Source: Candidatus Saccharimonadota bacterium (GTDB taxonomy: Bacteria > Patescibacteriota > Saccharimonadia > Saccharimonadales > UBA4665). Taken from it: 44,808 nucleotides of DNA. The stretch covers positions 1 to 44,808 of the forward strand of contig DAHUZY010000002.1 in assembly GCA_027314885.1 (NCBI GenBank), read 5' to 3'. Position 1 is the first letter of the stretch. Each line of letters opens with the position of its first letter. The notes beneath the pieces are model-generated. The model made no database searches. It was not told the DNA's origin and saw only the letters and a program-made list of their open reading frames with translations. The translations under genes and the position numbers were made by a program. Shown one piece after another: positions 29,959-40,480 of this stretch.

Positions 29959-31569
29959 TTGGTAAAATTTAGCAAAATGGTGAAGAAATCTAAAACGGCT
30001 ATTATTATAGGCGCAGGTCCTGCAGGCTTAACCGCTGCGTATGAGCTGTTGCATAAAACCGATATAAAGCCAGTTGTATTTGAAGCTAGTAACGACATAG
30101 GGGGCATATCAAAAACCATAAACTATAAGGGCAACCGTATTGATATTGGTGGTCACCGTTTTTTTAGTAAATCCGACACCGTAATGGAATGGTGGCATAA
30201 TATTTTGCCAATTGAAAGAACTGATGCGTCTAAGACGTTTACTCTGAAATACCAGGGGAAAACCCGCGAACTAGCAGGAGGTGATGGAGCTGACCCAAAT
30301 AAAACAGACGATGTAATGCTTGTGAGAAGTCGTTTGAGTCGTATTTACTATGACGGTAAGTTTTTTAACTACCCCGTAAAGCTTGAGCCTAGTACTATTA
30401 AAAATCTAGGGGTGATGCGTATGACTAAAATGGGCCTAAGTTATATAAAGGCCAGGCTTAGACCCCTTAAAGAGAACTCGTTGGAAGACTTTTATGTAAA
30501 TCGTTTTGGTCGTGAACTATACAATACATTCTTCCGTGACTACACAGAAAAAGTATGGGGAGTGCCATGTTCTGAAATTGCACCCGACTGGGGAGCTCAA
30601 CGCGTTAAGGGATTATCAGTTAGTAAAGCCATAGCTCACGCGCTCAAAGGTGTGCTGCGCAGAGGCAAGTCTGCTGACCTTTCACAAAAAGGAACTGAAA
30701 CGAGTCTTATTGAATATTTTCTTTATCCTAAATTAGGACCGGGGCACATGTGGGAAACAGTGGCCAAAATTATCTTAAAGCTTGGTGGTGAAGTTCATAA
30801 AAACAAGACTATTACTAAAATCCATGCGGCAGGAGAAAGGATTACTGGTGTTACAATTACCGACACAAAGACTGGTGCGTCAGAAAAGATTACGGGCGAC
30901 TATTTCTTTTCAACAATGCCAGTTAACGAGCTTATTTCTTCCTTTGATGGGGTAGGAGTACCGAAAAACGTTAAAGAGGTAGCAGCGGGTCTGCCTTATC
31001 GCGACTTTATTACAGTTGGACTGTTGATGAAAGGACTTAAGATCAAAAATGAAACAGACCACCCTACTAAAAATAATGTTGTGCCTGACAATTGGATATA
31101 CATACAAGAACCTGGCGTAAAAGTTGGTCGCTTACAGGTATTTAATAACTGGAGTCCTTATCTAGTTAAAGACCCTGGCAGTGTATGGATCGGTATGGAG
31201 TACTTCGTTAACGAGGGCGATGAGCTTTGGGTTAAGTCAGATAAAAAAATGGCTGAGTTCGGAATCAACGAGCTTGCAAGTATCAAAATTATTGATAAAG
31301 AAGACGTATTAGACAGCACTGTTATCAGGATCAAAAAGACATATCCCGCCTATTTTGGTACCTATGGACGCTTTGACGAAATTCGTAAGTTTACAGATCA
31401 CTTTGAAAATTTGTATTTACTTGGTAGGAATGGGCAGCATCGTTACAATAATCAAGATCACTCAATGTTGACCGCCATAGAGGCAGTGCAAAATATAACA
31501 GACGGGCACAGGGGCAAAGACAACGTCTGGAATGTTAATGTCGAGAAAGAATATCACGAGAGCAAGTGA
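29959..31569 (+). CDS. FAD/NAD(P)-dependent oxidoreductase, UDP-galactopyranose mutase/amine-oxidase-like
   Basis: [81 protein letters not shown]. Confidence 0.88.
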   Translation: MVKFSKMVKKSKTAIIIGAGPAGLTAAYELLHKTDIKPVVFEASNDIGGISKTINYKGNRIDIGGHRFFSKSDTVMEWWHNILPIERTDASKTFTLKYQGKTRELAGGDGADPNKTDDVMLVRSRLSRIYYDGKFFNYPVKLEPSTIKNLGVMRMTKMGLSYIKARLRPLKENSLEDFYVNRFGRELYNTFFRDYTEKVWGVPCSEIAPDWGAQRVKGLSVSKAIAHALKGVLRRGKSADLSQKGTETSLIEYFLYPKLGPGHMWETVAKIILKLGGEVHKNKTITKIHAAGERITGVTITDTKTGASEKITGDYFFSTMPVNELISSFDGVGVPKNVKEVAAGLPYRDFITVGLLMKGLKIKNETDHPTKNNVVPDNWIYIQEPGVKVGRLQVFNNWSPYLVKDPGSVWIGMEYFVNEGDELWVKSDKKMAEFGINELASIKIIDKEDVLDSTVIRIKKTYPAYFGTYGRFDEIRKFTDHFENLYLLGRNGQHRYNNQDHSMLTAIEAVQNITDGHRGKDNVWNVNVEKEYHESK

Positions 31570-31593
31570 AGGGTAATTAGCTAACTAGTTGCT

Positions 31594-33048
31594 TCAGGAA
31601 GGCCCGATTGCATGGTGGTAGGTTATGTACCAAAACTTTGCACATGTCAGTATAAGGCCTACAACAACCATACTGACTATTGCGATTTGCGGGTTATAGT
31701 TCTTTGCACTTAATCTAGTCCTTACATTTGCCGTGATCCAGAATGTTAACAGAAGGAGATATGGCAAAAAATACCGGCCTTGGGTGCTATCAACTATGGT
31801 AGCCTTAACAGGAGTTGCAGCAATGTACTCCGTTAGAAAAATTCCTACGACTCCCCCTATTATTATTAATATAATTGCGAGGTTGTTAATAAACTTCAGT
31901 TTAATTTTTTCTGCGATCCCCGCGGATACAAACAACGCTGTTAAATAAAGAACAAATGTGGTTCCTGGGATTTGAAACCCATTGAAACCAAACGACCCGA
32001 ACATTTGATAGATATAACCAGCATCAGCAACCAATAATGTCTTAATTAATGCTTTGACAAAAATTAATGGGTTGTGCTCTAGTACTTTAATTTGTTGGTG
32101 CGGGTGAATATACATCCAGATATTTCCAGGTATAATTAGCCGAACTGCACTTAATGTGTCTTTAGTGAGAAGACTCCATGTTAGAAAGGTACATAGTGCC
32201 GCCAATAAACCTAGTGTTTTGAAAACCCTGGACTTTTTAATGTTAGAGGAAATGGTTTCGTGGGGAATGAAAAGTAACAGTAAGCACAACACCACATATG
32301 TAGGTTTGACTAGCGGTAACACGAGGCTGGTAGCAAGCAGTGTGGCGAGCTCAGCTTTAGAGTATTTAGATTTTAGAAATCCTTTTATCATAAACGCGAG
32401 GAACAATAAAATAACTCCATTTGTTAATGTATCTGCAGTAATAATTGACGCTTGGGCAATCGCAACCGGCATAAGTCCTACGACGAACACTACCCATTTA
32501 GTTTTTGAGTTTCTCAATATTCTAAGTGCTAAATATACTATCCCGATATAAGCAAGCAGTTGAAAAAGGCGTGCTAGATAAATTGTTGAGCTAAGAGAAA
32601 AGTTAGCCACCCTGGCAATCCATATTGCCAATGCGCTGGGCAGGTAAACTACTGGCGAATATGGCGCAGCATTAGGAAAAGCATATTCTACACTCTTGGC
32701 ACTATTAATTGGTAGTTTCCCAATTTTATTGTACTGAGCAATATTTGCTTTGCCTACATATCCCGTAGTAAGTAGGTTGTGGTCCACATATGCTATTAGG
32801 GTGTGTAAGGTGGCTGGAATATTACCCCCATACCCCCCGCCTCTAGGCGCAACATCTGTTAGTTTCTGGCTAAAAACGTGACCCTCAGAAATTTGATAGG
32901 CCCGTGCGATATGGGATGTTTCATCACTACCCCAAAGAAGGGGTGTATTCATAACAAAGAACAGTCCGAAAACCAAAGCGACCGCAACAAAAACTGTCGA
33001 TGCTCTTAGGTGTGGGCGAGCAGCCGATACTATGGTTTCTATATTCAT
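31594..33048 (-). CDS. DUF2142-type polytopic membrane protein (GT-C-like)
   Basis: TPLLWGSDETSHIARAYQISEGHVFSQKL, many TM helices. Confidence 0.75.
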   Translation of the reverse strand: MNIETIVSAARPHLRASTVFVAVALVFGLFFVMNTPLLWGSDETSHIARAYQISEGHVFSQKLTDVAPRGGGYGGNIPATLHTLIAYVDHNLLTTGYVGKANIAQYNKIGKLPINSAKSVEYAFPNAAPYSPVVYLPSALAIWIARVANFSLSSTIYLARLFQLLAYIGIVYLALRILRNSKTKWVVFVVGLMPVAIAQASIITADTLTNGVILLFLAFMIKGFLKSKYSKAELATLLATSLVLPLVKPTYVVLCLLLLFIPHETISSNIKKSRVFKTLGLLAALCTFLTWSLLTKDTLSAVRLIIPGNIWMYIHPHQQIKVLEHNPLIFVKALIKTLLVADAGYIYQMFGSFGFNGFQIPGTTFVLYLTALFVSAGIAEKIKLKFINNLAIILIIIGGVVGIFLTEYIAATPVKATIVDSTQGRYFLPYLLLLTFWITANVRTRLSAKNYNPQIAIVSMVVVGLILTCAKFWYITYHHAIGPS

Positions 33049-33091
33049 TCAGTCTCTAAATTCTATGACGCCTTACCTCTAAGGCTACTTC

Positions 33092-33120
33092 TTTACATTT
33101 ATAAGCACATTCGCTATAAT
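33092..33120 (+). promoter_or_regulatory. Predicted promoter TTTACA-N17-TATAAT for the 33173/33718 pair
   Basis: TTTACA 33092-33097, 17-bp spacer, TATAAT 33115-33120. Confidence 0.6.
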
Positions 33121-33172
33121 ATTATAGAGATAATAAAAACAAAAGCAAAAGTTTCTTGGTTGATTCGATTAT

Positions 33173-33718
33173 ATGAATTATATGAAGATTAAGTTCAATA
33201 TAGTAGTACTCGTAGCGGTTATCCTGGTTGTTGCAGCAGCTATATATTTATTGTTTGATAAACTTGTACTCACACACTCTAGCACTAAATTACCTCCTAA
33301 TGTAGTGACGAGTACTTCTCCTGCAGCTAATTCTTTAAATAATAAACGTAAATCAAGCTCTTCTCCTGCAGTAACTCTGAATACTGGACCGTCCAAGGGC
33401 TCAGCCCTGACAAACGTTACTCTAGCTATTACACGAGCTTCTGTTGTAGGTAATAGTTTGGAGGTAGGAACTATAATCAATGGAGCCTCGAGTGGAACTT
33501 GTACACTTTCCGCATCTCAGAGTGGTCAAGCAACACTTGTCCGTACGGATAAAGTTGTCACCCAAAATAATAGTTATGTGTGCCCAGTTTTTAGTATTCC
33601 GGTAAGCCAATTTCCCGATCGAGGTAATTGGAATGTCTCTGTTAAGTTGATTGTTAACGGCAGTAGCTATAGCGCAAAGTGGGCAAGCAATCCTGTGCAT
33701 TTATCGGGTAGCTACTGA
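33173..33718 (+). CDS. Exported, N-terminally anchored small protein with Ser/Thr-rich linker and Ig-like C-terminal domain
   Basis: N-terminal TM, low-complexity linker, beta-rich C-terminus with two Cys. TGATG overlap with the next CDS. ATG 33182 is an alternative start. Confidence 0.7.
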   Translation: MNYMKIKFNIVVLVAVILVVAAAIYLLFDKLVLTHSSTKLPPNVVTSTSPAANSLNNKRKSSSSPAVTLNTGPSKGSALTNVTLAITRASVVGNSLEVGTIINGASSGTCTLSASQSGQATLVRTDKVVTQNNSYVCPVFSIPVSQFPDRGNWNVSVKLIVNGSSYSAKWASNPVHLSGSY

Positions 33719-36588
33719 TGTTAAAACGTAGAATATACTCAACCGCACTGTTGGCTTTCATTATATTGTTGGCTCCCACCTTAGGACTATTGCCCACTAA
33801 TTTTTTTGGCAAGCATTCCAGCACTATTGGAAAAGCATACGCTGAAACAACTAACTTTCAGGCTGGGCACATCATTGACGATAATATATTTACAAACAGT
33901 AATGCCTTAAGCGAGGGGCAAATCCAAACCTGGCTAAACGATATGGTAAACAGTGTTGGGGGATGTTACGCTCCTGGCGCTAAATCAACCAATCCGCCAA
34001 ACGGGGCATGTATAAATGAATTTTGTGAAAATACCTCTACTCTCCAAAACAACTTTAGTAGCCCCAATCCTTCTTTATCTTGTCCCCAACAGATAGCTGG
34101 CAGCGTAAGTGCAGCACAAATTATTTATAATGCCGCTCAGACATATGGGATTAATCCTGAAGTTATACTAACTACCCTACAAAAGGAGCAAGGATTGGTA
34201 ACCGACAATTGGCCTTGGTATAGTGAGTATCAATACGCCATGGGCTACTCGTGCCCTGACAGTAATGGCTGCAGCACTACTTATGCAGATTTCTATAAGC
34301 AAGTGGACGGCGCTGCTTGGCAGTTTAGGTATTATTTAAACAACCCTGGGGCGTTTGACTATTGGATAGGTAGCAATACTATTGATTATGCGCCTGGGTG
34401 TGCAGGGAGTACTATTGATATACAGAATGCAGCAACTGCCGCCTTGTACATTTACACCCCTTATCAGCCGGACAGTAATGTACTGGCAAATACGAACCCA
34501 ATAGGCTCCTCGTCTGGACCAGGACCCGCTATCAACGATGGTTGCGCGTCCTATGGTAATAGAAATTTTTGGTGGTACTTTAACACTTGGTTTGGGCCGA
34601 GCGTTGATACAAGCGTGTACCTCGCCGAGGAAACAGGGACCTCAACTTACTACGTTGTCTATGATAATCAAAAACAAGCAATCCCAAGCGCTGATGTCTT
34701 AGACTCCTGGGGCTTAAATGGGCTTCCCGTCTCGAGTCTGGATTCGTCTATATTCAACGCGATACCCACAAACCCTACAGTATTGACTCGGTATGTCGTT
34801 AATACTCAGAATAATCAAGCGTATTTTGCAGATAATGGTAACGTTTATTCCGTTTCTTCCAACGATGCCAGTGTTTGGGGTTTTTCTAACCCGTCACAAA
34901 TATCAACTTCGCTTGTTAATTTTGCTAACTATCAAGGAGAAATAAAACCTTACGTTAGCGAAAGTGGCAGTTCAACATATTACGCAGTTGATAATGGCGC
35001 CTTGCATGCAATAACAAGCAGTACTGCCTACGGGCTTTGGGCTGGTCAAAATAATCCACCAATACAAATTTCTTCTGCCTACTTTAACACGATGCCTCAG
35101 TCGTCAGCAGCCATAAGCAGTCCAGAGTTTACCTATAACAGCGCGAGTTATGTATTATCAGATGGTCAAGTTTTCTCTCTTAGCAGTAATACTGCAAGCT
35201 TGTTGCCATCATCGTGGTCAACTTTATCAATAGGCTCTGGACTCTTTAACACATTTTCGAGCGCCGGGGCTTTACAATATATGGTAAAAGCACAAGGGAG
35301 CTCTACTGTATATTTACTCGATTCGGGAACAAAGCGTGGCATACCAGACTTATTTACATATGGAGCGTTCCAGGCTGATCAAAGTGGGGATACTAGTCTG
35401 GTTTCAAATAACTTTATTAATAGTATACCTGGTGGTAGCGCTATGGAGAGTAATGTAGCTACAATAGGGAGTCAGACATATGTAGTTGATCAGGGATTGC
35501 ACCCCGTGCCTTCCTCGCTAACATCTGCATACAGCCCCATGGCTACAAGCTTATCTACAGCATATGGGTCGTTGCTTCCAAGCGCTTCAAACGCGACTGC
35601 TATAGCTAAATCAACTTCTTCATCGGCTGTTTACTTTTTAGACAATGGATCTAAGCTGCCTTTTAGCAATCCCGCAATGCTAGGTTTAGTGGCTGGAAAA
35701 ACTACCGTTACCTATTTGTCACAAGGGGCTTTAAGTATATTACCCCAAGGATCAGTTATGAGTAACTATGTGACAAACAATGGCTCGGATTATTTGATAG
35801 ATCAGGGCTCTGCCTATGGCATACCGGCCCCAGGAACAGCTAATGCATGGGGGTTGCAAAATCCCGTCTCGTTAAGCTCAACGGCTATTTCAAACTTTCC
35901 TAACGGCGGAAGCCTTTCCCAGTACATTCAAAAGCCAAACGGTCAGTTTTGCTTGATAGATGGTGCCAGCTATTGCGCAGGTAATGCCGCACTACTTACA
36001 ATGTGGAGCTTTGGCAATAAAAATGTTATTAAACCCTCTCAGCAGCTGCTAAACTACTTAAATTTTGACAACCTTTCTCTTTCTCCTTTTGTAAGTAGCC
36101 TGGCAGGCCAGACATATTCGGGAACAATTTTTGCCATGGCAAAAGGACAGTTAATTGGCATCTCTACCATATACAATGGCCTTAACTTAGGGCTGGCTAA
36201 TTACCCAGTAGTTAAGCTTGATAGCTATACAATGAGTTCACTTATGAGCAATAAGGTGTGGCAAGGTTACCTGGCTGAAGACGATAACGGCAACATATGG
36301 GTATTGGATGGCGGGATTAAGCACTCCCTCCCTTCTCAATATCAAAGCGCCTGGGTCGGCTCTAATAGCCCGACCCTACTAGGTAGCGACTTTTTGTCTC
36401 TTTTGAGCACAGGTCAACCCATAAGTAATTCCATTAAGTCTGCACCTAGTCCCACTGTGTTTGGCATTAAGAACAGCAAAGAATATGCAATACCATCTCC
36501 ACAAGTCTATGCCTCCTCTGGGCTTAGTCCTTATGTAATTGTTAATCCTAGTCTTATTTACAGTATTCCATATGCTGGCGTATGGTGA
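33718..36588 (+). CDS. Large secreted surface protein: N-terminal lysozyme/hemagglutinin-like domain plus ~12 degenerate ~50-aa repeats
   Basis: Signal peptide; AAQIIYNAAQTYGINPEVILTTLQKEQGLVT...QYAMGYSCPDSNGC...; repeats of the type (S)STxYxVDNGxxxxIPS... Confidence 0.8.
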   Translation: MLKRRIYSTALLAFIILLAPTLGLLPTNFFGKHSSTIGKAYAETTNFQAGHIIDDNIFTNSNALSEGQIQTWLNDMVNSVGGCYAPGAKSTNPPNGACINEFCENTSTLQNNFSSPNPSLSCPQQIAGSVSAAQIIYNAAQTYGINPEVILTTLQKEQGLVTDNWPWYSEYQYAMGYSCPDSNGCSTTYADFYKQVDGAAWQFRYYLNNPGAFDYWIGSNTIDYAPGCAGSTIDIQNAATAALYIYTPYQPDSNVLANTNPIGSSSGPGPAINDGCASYGNRNFWWYFNTWFGPSVDTSVYLAEETGTSTYYVVYDNQKQAIPSADVLDSWGLNGLPVSSLDSSIFNAIPTNPTVLTRYVVNTQNNQAYFADNGNVYSVSSNDASVWGFSNPSQISTSLVNFANYQGEIKPYVSESGSSTYYAVDNGALHAITSSTAYGLWAGQNNPPIQISSAYFNTMPQSSAAISSPEFTYNSASYVLSDGQVFSLSSNTASLLPSSWSTLSIGSGLFNTFSSAGALQYMVKAQGSSTVYLLDSGTKRGIPDLFTYGAFQADQSGDTSLVSNNFINSIPGGSAMESNVATIGSQTYVVDQGLHPVPSSLTSAYSPMATSLSTAYGSLLPSASNATAIAKSTSSSAVYFLDNGSKLPFSNPAMLGLVAGKTTVTYLSQGALSILPQGSVMSNYVTNNGSDYLIDQGSAYGIPAPGTANAWGLQNPVSLSSTAISNFPNGGSLSQYIQKPNGQFCLIDGASYCAGNAALLTMWSFGNKNVIKPSQQLLNYLNFDNLSLSPFVSSLAGQTYSGTIFAMAKGQLIGISTIYNGLNLGLANYPVVKLDSYTMSSLMSNKVWQGYLAEDDNGNIWVLDGGIKHSLPSQYQSAWVGSNSPTLLGSDFLSLLSTGQPISNSIKSAPSPTVFGIKNSKEYAIPSPQVYASSGLSPYVIVNPSLIYSIPYAGVW
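34605..36585 (+). repeat. Protein-level tandem repeats (~12) in the secreted protein
   Basis: Units include TSTYYVVYDNQKQAIPS, SSTYYAVDNGALHAITS, SSTVYLLDSGTKRGIPD, SSAVYFLDNGSKLPFSN, GSDYLIDQGSAYGIPA, GNIWVLDGGIKHSLPS, SPTVFGIKNSKEYAIPS. Confidence 0.8.
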
Positions 36589-36589
36589 T

Positions 36590-37603
36590 CTAGAAGCCTC
36601 TCTGCATTAACTGCCACAAATAGTCAGTATTAACATTTCTGTACTTTTTTAATCTGTGCCGCTTTACCAGAAATATTGGTATATACTTTAAGCTCGCAAG
36701 CCTCCCTTTAATAATAGCTGGCACTCCTTCTGGTTTACCTATCCTTTTAAGGTGCTTAATGGAGGCCCTATCGGCTTTAGGTATGTCCAGTAATATTACT
36801 AACAATATAGATAGTGGGAGGTTTTTTATTAGCATTCCTGTGTTATTTCTAAAGGTCATATAAAGTGAAAACCCGGGGTTTTTACTAGAACTTGCTGACC
36901 CCATGTGGTATGCTCTGGTCCCAGGCACAACGTAATTATCCCACCCCATTACTGTGGATCTTGCCGCAATATCAACATCTTCTAGATACATGAACATAGT
37001 TTCATCAAAAAAGTCTTTGAAAGGCTGAGCTTCTATAAACTTACGCGTTATTAGCATGGCTGCTGCATTACAACCAAATACTTTTTGGGGAGCTGTGTCT
37101 TTTTCTTTTGCAATGGGTGTTCTCCACGATCCTTGAGTTCCTTGTCCATACCTGGATATATAAACGTGGGTTGAGTCCATTATGCCTTGATCATAATAGT
37201 CTAGGGTTACGCTTTGCATAGTGGCTGTCATTGGCCGCAACCTGGCTGCCGCAATCACTGTTGATGTCCAGTTGGTTGCTAATCTTGCATCTGTATTAAG
37301 TAGCACAATATATTCTACGTCAATATCTTCAAGCGCTGCAGCTATGCCAATATTATTTCCTTTGGCAAAGCCGTAATTTTTAGTTTGTGGTAAAACCTCA
37401 ACTTCTGGGAAGTTCGTTGCCACATGTTCCTTTATGTTATCGCTTGAGGCGTTATCAACCAGAATAATTCTTTGCTTTTTTTGATAATCTTGGTTTTTAA
37501 TAGACTGAATACACTCATCGATTATGTCTTTATTATTCCAAGCTACAACCACATATGCAACACCTCGTTCTTTCTTGGCTGTGTGAGTAATTTTCTTTGT
37601 CAT
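36590..37603 (-). CDS. Glycosyltransferase family 2 (rhamnosyltransferase-like)
   Basis: AYVVVAWNNKDIIDECIQSIKNQDY, LVDNASSDNIKE, NYGFAKGNNIGI, FMYLEDVDIAARS. Confidence 0.9.
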   Translation of the reverse strand: MTKKITHTAKKERGVAYVVVAWNNKDIIDECIQSIKNQDYQKKQRIILVDNASSDNIKEHVATNFPEVEVLPQTKNYGFAKGNNIGIAAALEDIDVEYIVLLNTDARLATNWTSTVIAAARLRPMTATMQSVTLDYYDQGIMDSTHVYISRYGQGTQGSWRTPIAKEKDTAPQKVFGCNAAAMLITRKFIEAQPFKDFFDETMFMYLEDVDIAARSTVMGWDNYVVPGTRAYHMGSASSSKNPGFSLYMTFRNNTGMLIKNLPLSILLVILLDIPKADRASIKHLKRIGKPEGVPAIIKGRLASLKYIPIFLVKRHRLKKYRNVNTDYLWQLMQRGF

Positions 37604-39345
37604 TGGTCTTGATCCTGCTCCTGTTCCTGTTCCTGTTCCTGTTCCTGTTCTGTGATTTTTTGTAGAATGTTAATTGCTGCGGGTTCTGGTGTATACGGTT
37701 CAATGTTTTTGCCAACGGCAATGAGATTGGGAGAAAAAAATGATACTGCCGTGGGTTTTATTGGCTTCAAGCGTATTGAATAATTATCAAGGACTACCTC
37801 AGGAAAAACGACATTATATTTTTCTCTTGAATTATTATGTAGGGTAAAGTCGGTAATTGTAGCCTGTTCAGGATTATGTATTGATCGGAAATAGTGTCTT
37901 AAATCTTTTGTGTGAACTGCTGTAATGCCGCCTGTTAACGCATCGGCATTTCTGACCCAGTTGGTATTCCCAAAAAATGTCTGGTTGTTAAATGCATCCT
38001 GGTCTTTAAATAAGGCTAGTCGGTCACCCGTTGCTGTGACAACAAGTCCACAATCCTCTATGACTGAGTTATTTCTTATTACTAATGGAGCGACGGCCCC
38101 GACATGGTTTAGCGCAAGGGGGCCGCACAACTGCTGCATCCATTTTTTGTTTCGGGGCAATACAATCTGGTTTATTACTATAGCATTTGGGTATTGCGCA
38201 TTAGTTAGCGCGCTCGCTAGATAGCTACTTTTTGCCTCTACGGTTTTTATGCTTACATTCTTGTTTTTTACTCGTGGCTTCACATTGTTTGGGACAATTA
38301 TCTCAAGATCTATATTTTGTGTATTGCTGCGCATAGTAAGCAGTTCTATAAACAATCGCAATAACGCATCTGAAGCGAAAGGCATAATAATAATACTGAT
38401 TTTGGGGGGTCGACTAAAGTTTAGTTCATAAAAGCCAGGTTGTTGCTCCTTAGGAACAACATTAACTGTGACACCCTGACGTTTAAAGTGTTCTTCGAGC
38501 GATTGCGTGCCGGCTTTTGTTATATTCTTTTTTGAAGAAAAGTCTTGCGCAGTAGAGTTTTTCGTTGCTCTCCAGTGATAGAGTACTTTTGCCACATGGG
38601 AAATTCTAGGCTTCATATCAGTTACGCGTAGCACAAGGTCATAGTCTTGTGCCCCATCTTTGGTCGGATCAAGCATGCCAGCCTTTAGAACGAGGTCTTT
38701 TTTGATTACTGTGAGGTGGTTCACATAATTAACATGTGTTAGTAAATCGGGAGACCAATCAGGTTTAAAATGTGGGTCAAAATATACTCCACCATTATCT
38801 GAAATTTTGTCCTCGTCTGTGTATATAAGTTCGGCTTTTTCCTCGTTAATCTTTAAGACACACTCGTATAGGGCAAAGGGGTCAAGGACATCATCATGAT
38901 CAACAAACGCAATATATGTGCCCTTAGCCGCCAGAATACCGACATTTGTATTCTCTGATATACCTCTATTCTCTGCTTCTATGACTCTTATGCGTTCATC
39001 TCTTTGGACACAAGCATTAATTGTGCGCCTATTTTTTGAACTGGTAGACACATTAACAAGTATGAGTTCCCAGTTTTTGTATGCTTGTGAAATTACTGAA
39101 TAGACGAGGGGGTTAAGGTATTGGTTCGGGGTATTATATGCAGGCACTACAATGGAGATTTTTGGACCGTCAGATGTTCCTGATGATTGCTGGCATAGCG
39201 GTAGGTTTTCTAATTGTTGTTGCATCCATGTGTTGTAGTATCCTGCAACCACACTTGATCGTAAGTGTAGTTTAATAAGTGTTATTTTAACTAACTTGCG
39301 GCGAGAACTACCTGGTGGCAGGAATAGGTTTACTACGTATTTCAT
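37600..39345 (-). CDS. Glycosyltransferase family 2, two-domain, with (EQ)n C-terminal tail
   Basis: ISIVVPAYNTPNQYLNPLVYSVISQAYKNWELILVN, AFVDHDDVLDPFALYE; C-term EQEQEQEQEQEQDQDQ. Confidence 0.88.
   Translation of the reverse strand: MKYVVNLFLPPGSSRRKLVKITLIKLHLRSSVVAGYYNTWMQQQLENLPLCQQSSGTSDGPKISIVVPAYNTPNQYLNPLVYSVISQAYKNWELILVNVSTSSKNRRTINACVQRDERIRVIEAENRGISENTNVGILAAKGTYIAFVDHDDVLDPFALYECVLKINEEKAELIYTDEDKISDNGGVYFDPHFKPDWSPDLLTHVNYVNHLTVIKKDLVLKAGMLDPTKDGAQDYDLVLRVTDMKPRISHVAKVLYHWRATKNSTAQDFSSKKNITKAGTQSLEEHFKRQGVTVNVVPKEQQPGFYELNFSRPPKISIIIMPFASDALLRLFIELLTMRSNTQNIDLEIIVPNNVKPRVKNKNVSIKTVEAKSSYLASALTNAQYPNAIVINQIVLPRNKKWMQQLCGPLALNHVGAVAPLVIRNNSVIEDCGLVVTATGDRLALFKDQDAFNNQTFFGNTNWVRNADALTGGITAVHTKDLRHYFRSIHNPEQATITDFTLHNNSREKYNVVFPEVVLDNYSIRLKPIKPTAVSFFSPNLIAVGKNIEPYTPEPAAINILQKITEQEQEQEQEQEQDQDQ
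37614..37649. repeat. Hexanucleotide microsatellite, five perfect CCTGTT (minus AACAGG) units plus one variant
   Basis: cctgct(cctgtt)x5 read directly. Confidence 0.95.
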
Positions 39346-39403
39346 TTTTGCTCCCCGCCCTTATTGCTTGATCCCGCCAGAGTAGGCTTTCTGTATATCA
39401 TTA

Positions 39404-40480
39404 TCAGATTACTCCCCTGCCAATGAGTCGAGCAATGGCATTTCTCATTTTCCAGGCTCTAGATGATTTTATAGCTTTGATAACTTGCTCGCTTTGCTGG
39501 AGCAATTGCTCTTTTGATTCTATAGTTTGCTCTAGCCTATGCGCCTCTTCTTCTTTAACGCGTAACGAGGCCTCTGTTTTCTTAAGAAAGTCATACTGAA
39601 AAATAATAAACTTTTCAGAGATTTCCGGCAACTCCATTAGGGGTCTCGTGAGCAGCTCTTTCTTGCCCGTGAACCTCTTCTCAACTTCTATGAGAGCGTT
39701 GAACATATCATAAATATGTTCGTAAATAATTTTTTGGTATTTGGGGTTTTTCCCATAAAGTTTTAGAAACTCTGCATACAGTAGTAGATGCTGCTGGCCA
39801 TATTTCTCCCATATTTTATCAATGTCCTCGTAGCTATTCCACCACATACCTCCTGGATGACGCCTATAGACCGACATCACTCGATTAATAAAACCTATCT
39901 TTCCAAATTGCGCATGATAAAGATGAAAATACCAATCTATTGGGGAAACGTAGTTAGGAATACCACTGTAGTCGTTCTGTCTTCTATACATTACGGAGCT
40001 AGTTTGCATAAAGTTTTGCTTTAGTAATTTTTCAAAGCTAAATTTTGGGGACTCGCTGGTATTTGGATACAGCGAATCTTCTTCTTCCTTGTTCTCAAAC
40101 ACAACTTTAGTAGGCCCGAATACGATAGTGTGGTCTTTGTGGGAATCTAAAAAACTTGCTTGTCGTTGTATTTTTTTTAGGTCAATCCAAAAGTCATCCC
40201 CTTCACCTACGGCAATATAGTCACCACAAGCTCTTTGGAATACATCTATGAAGTTTCTTTCTGGTCCAATGTTTTTCTTTCTTAGTACAGCTTTTATTTT
40301 CTTATTTTTACCTGCATACTCTTTTATTATTTTCTGTGTACCATCTTGGGAGCAATCGTCTGCAATAATAATTTCATAATCAAAATCAGTTTTTTGGTTA
40401 ACAAAGCCCTCAAGGGCCTCTCTTATATACTTTTCCTGATTATAAGAGATCGAGACAATGCTGACTTTTGGTTTATTCAT
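39404..40480 (-). CDS. Glycosyltransferase family 2 with C-terminal coiled coil
   Basis: VSIVSISYNQEKYIREALEGFVNQKTDFDYEIIIADDCSQDGTQKII, VGEGDDFW. Confidence 0.92.
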   Translation of the reverse strand: MNKPKVSIVSISYNQEKYIREALEGFVNQKTDFDYEIIIADDCSQDGTQKIIKEYAGKNKKIKAVLRKKNIGPERNFIDVFQRACGDYIAVGEGDDFWIDLKKIQRQASFLDSHKDHTIVFGPTKVVFENKEEEDSLYPNTSESPKFSFEKLLKQNFMQTSSVMYRRQNDYSGIPNYVSPIDWYFHLYHAQFGKIGFINRVMSVYRRHPGGMWWNSYEDIDKIWEKYGQQHLLLYAEFLKLYGKNPKYQKIIYEHIYDMFNALIEVEKRFTGKKELLTRPLMELPEISEKFIIFQYDFLKKTEASLRVKEEEAHRLEQTIESKEQLLQQSEQVIKAIKSSRAWKMRNAIARLIGRGVI

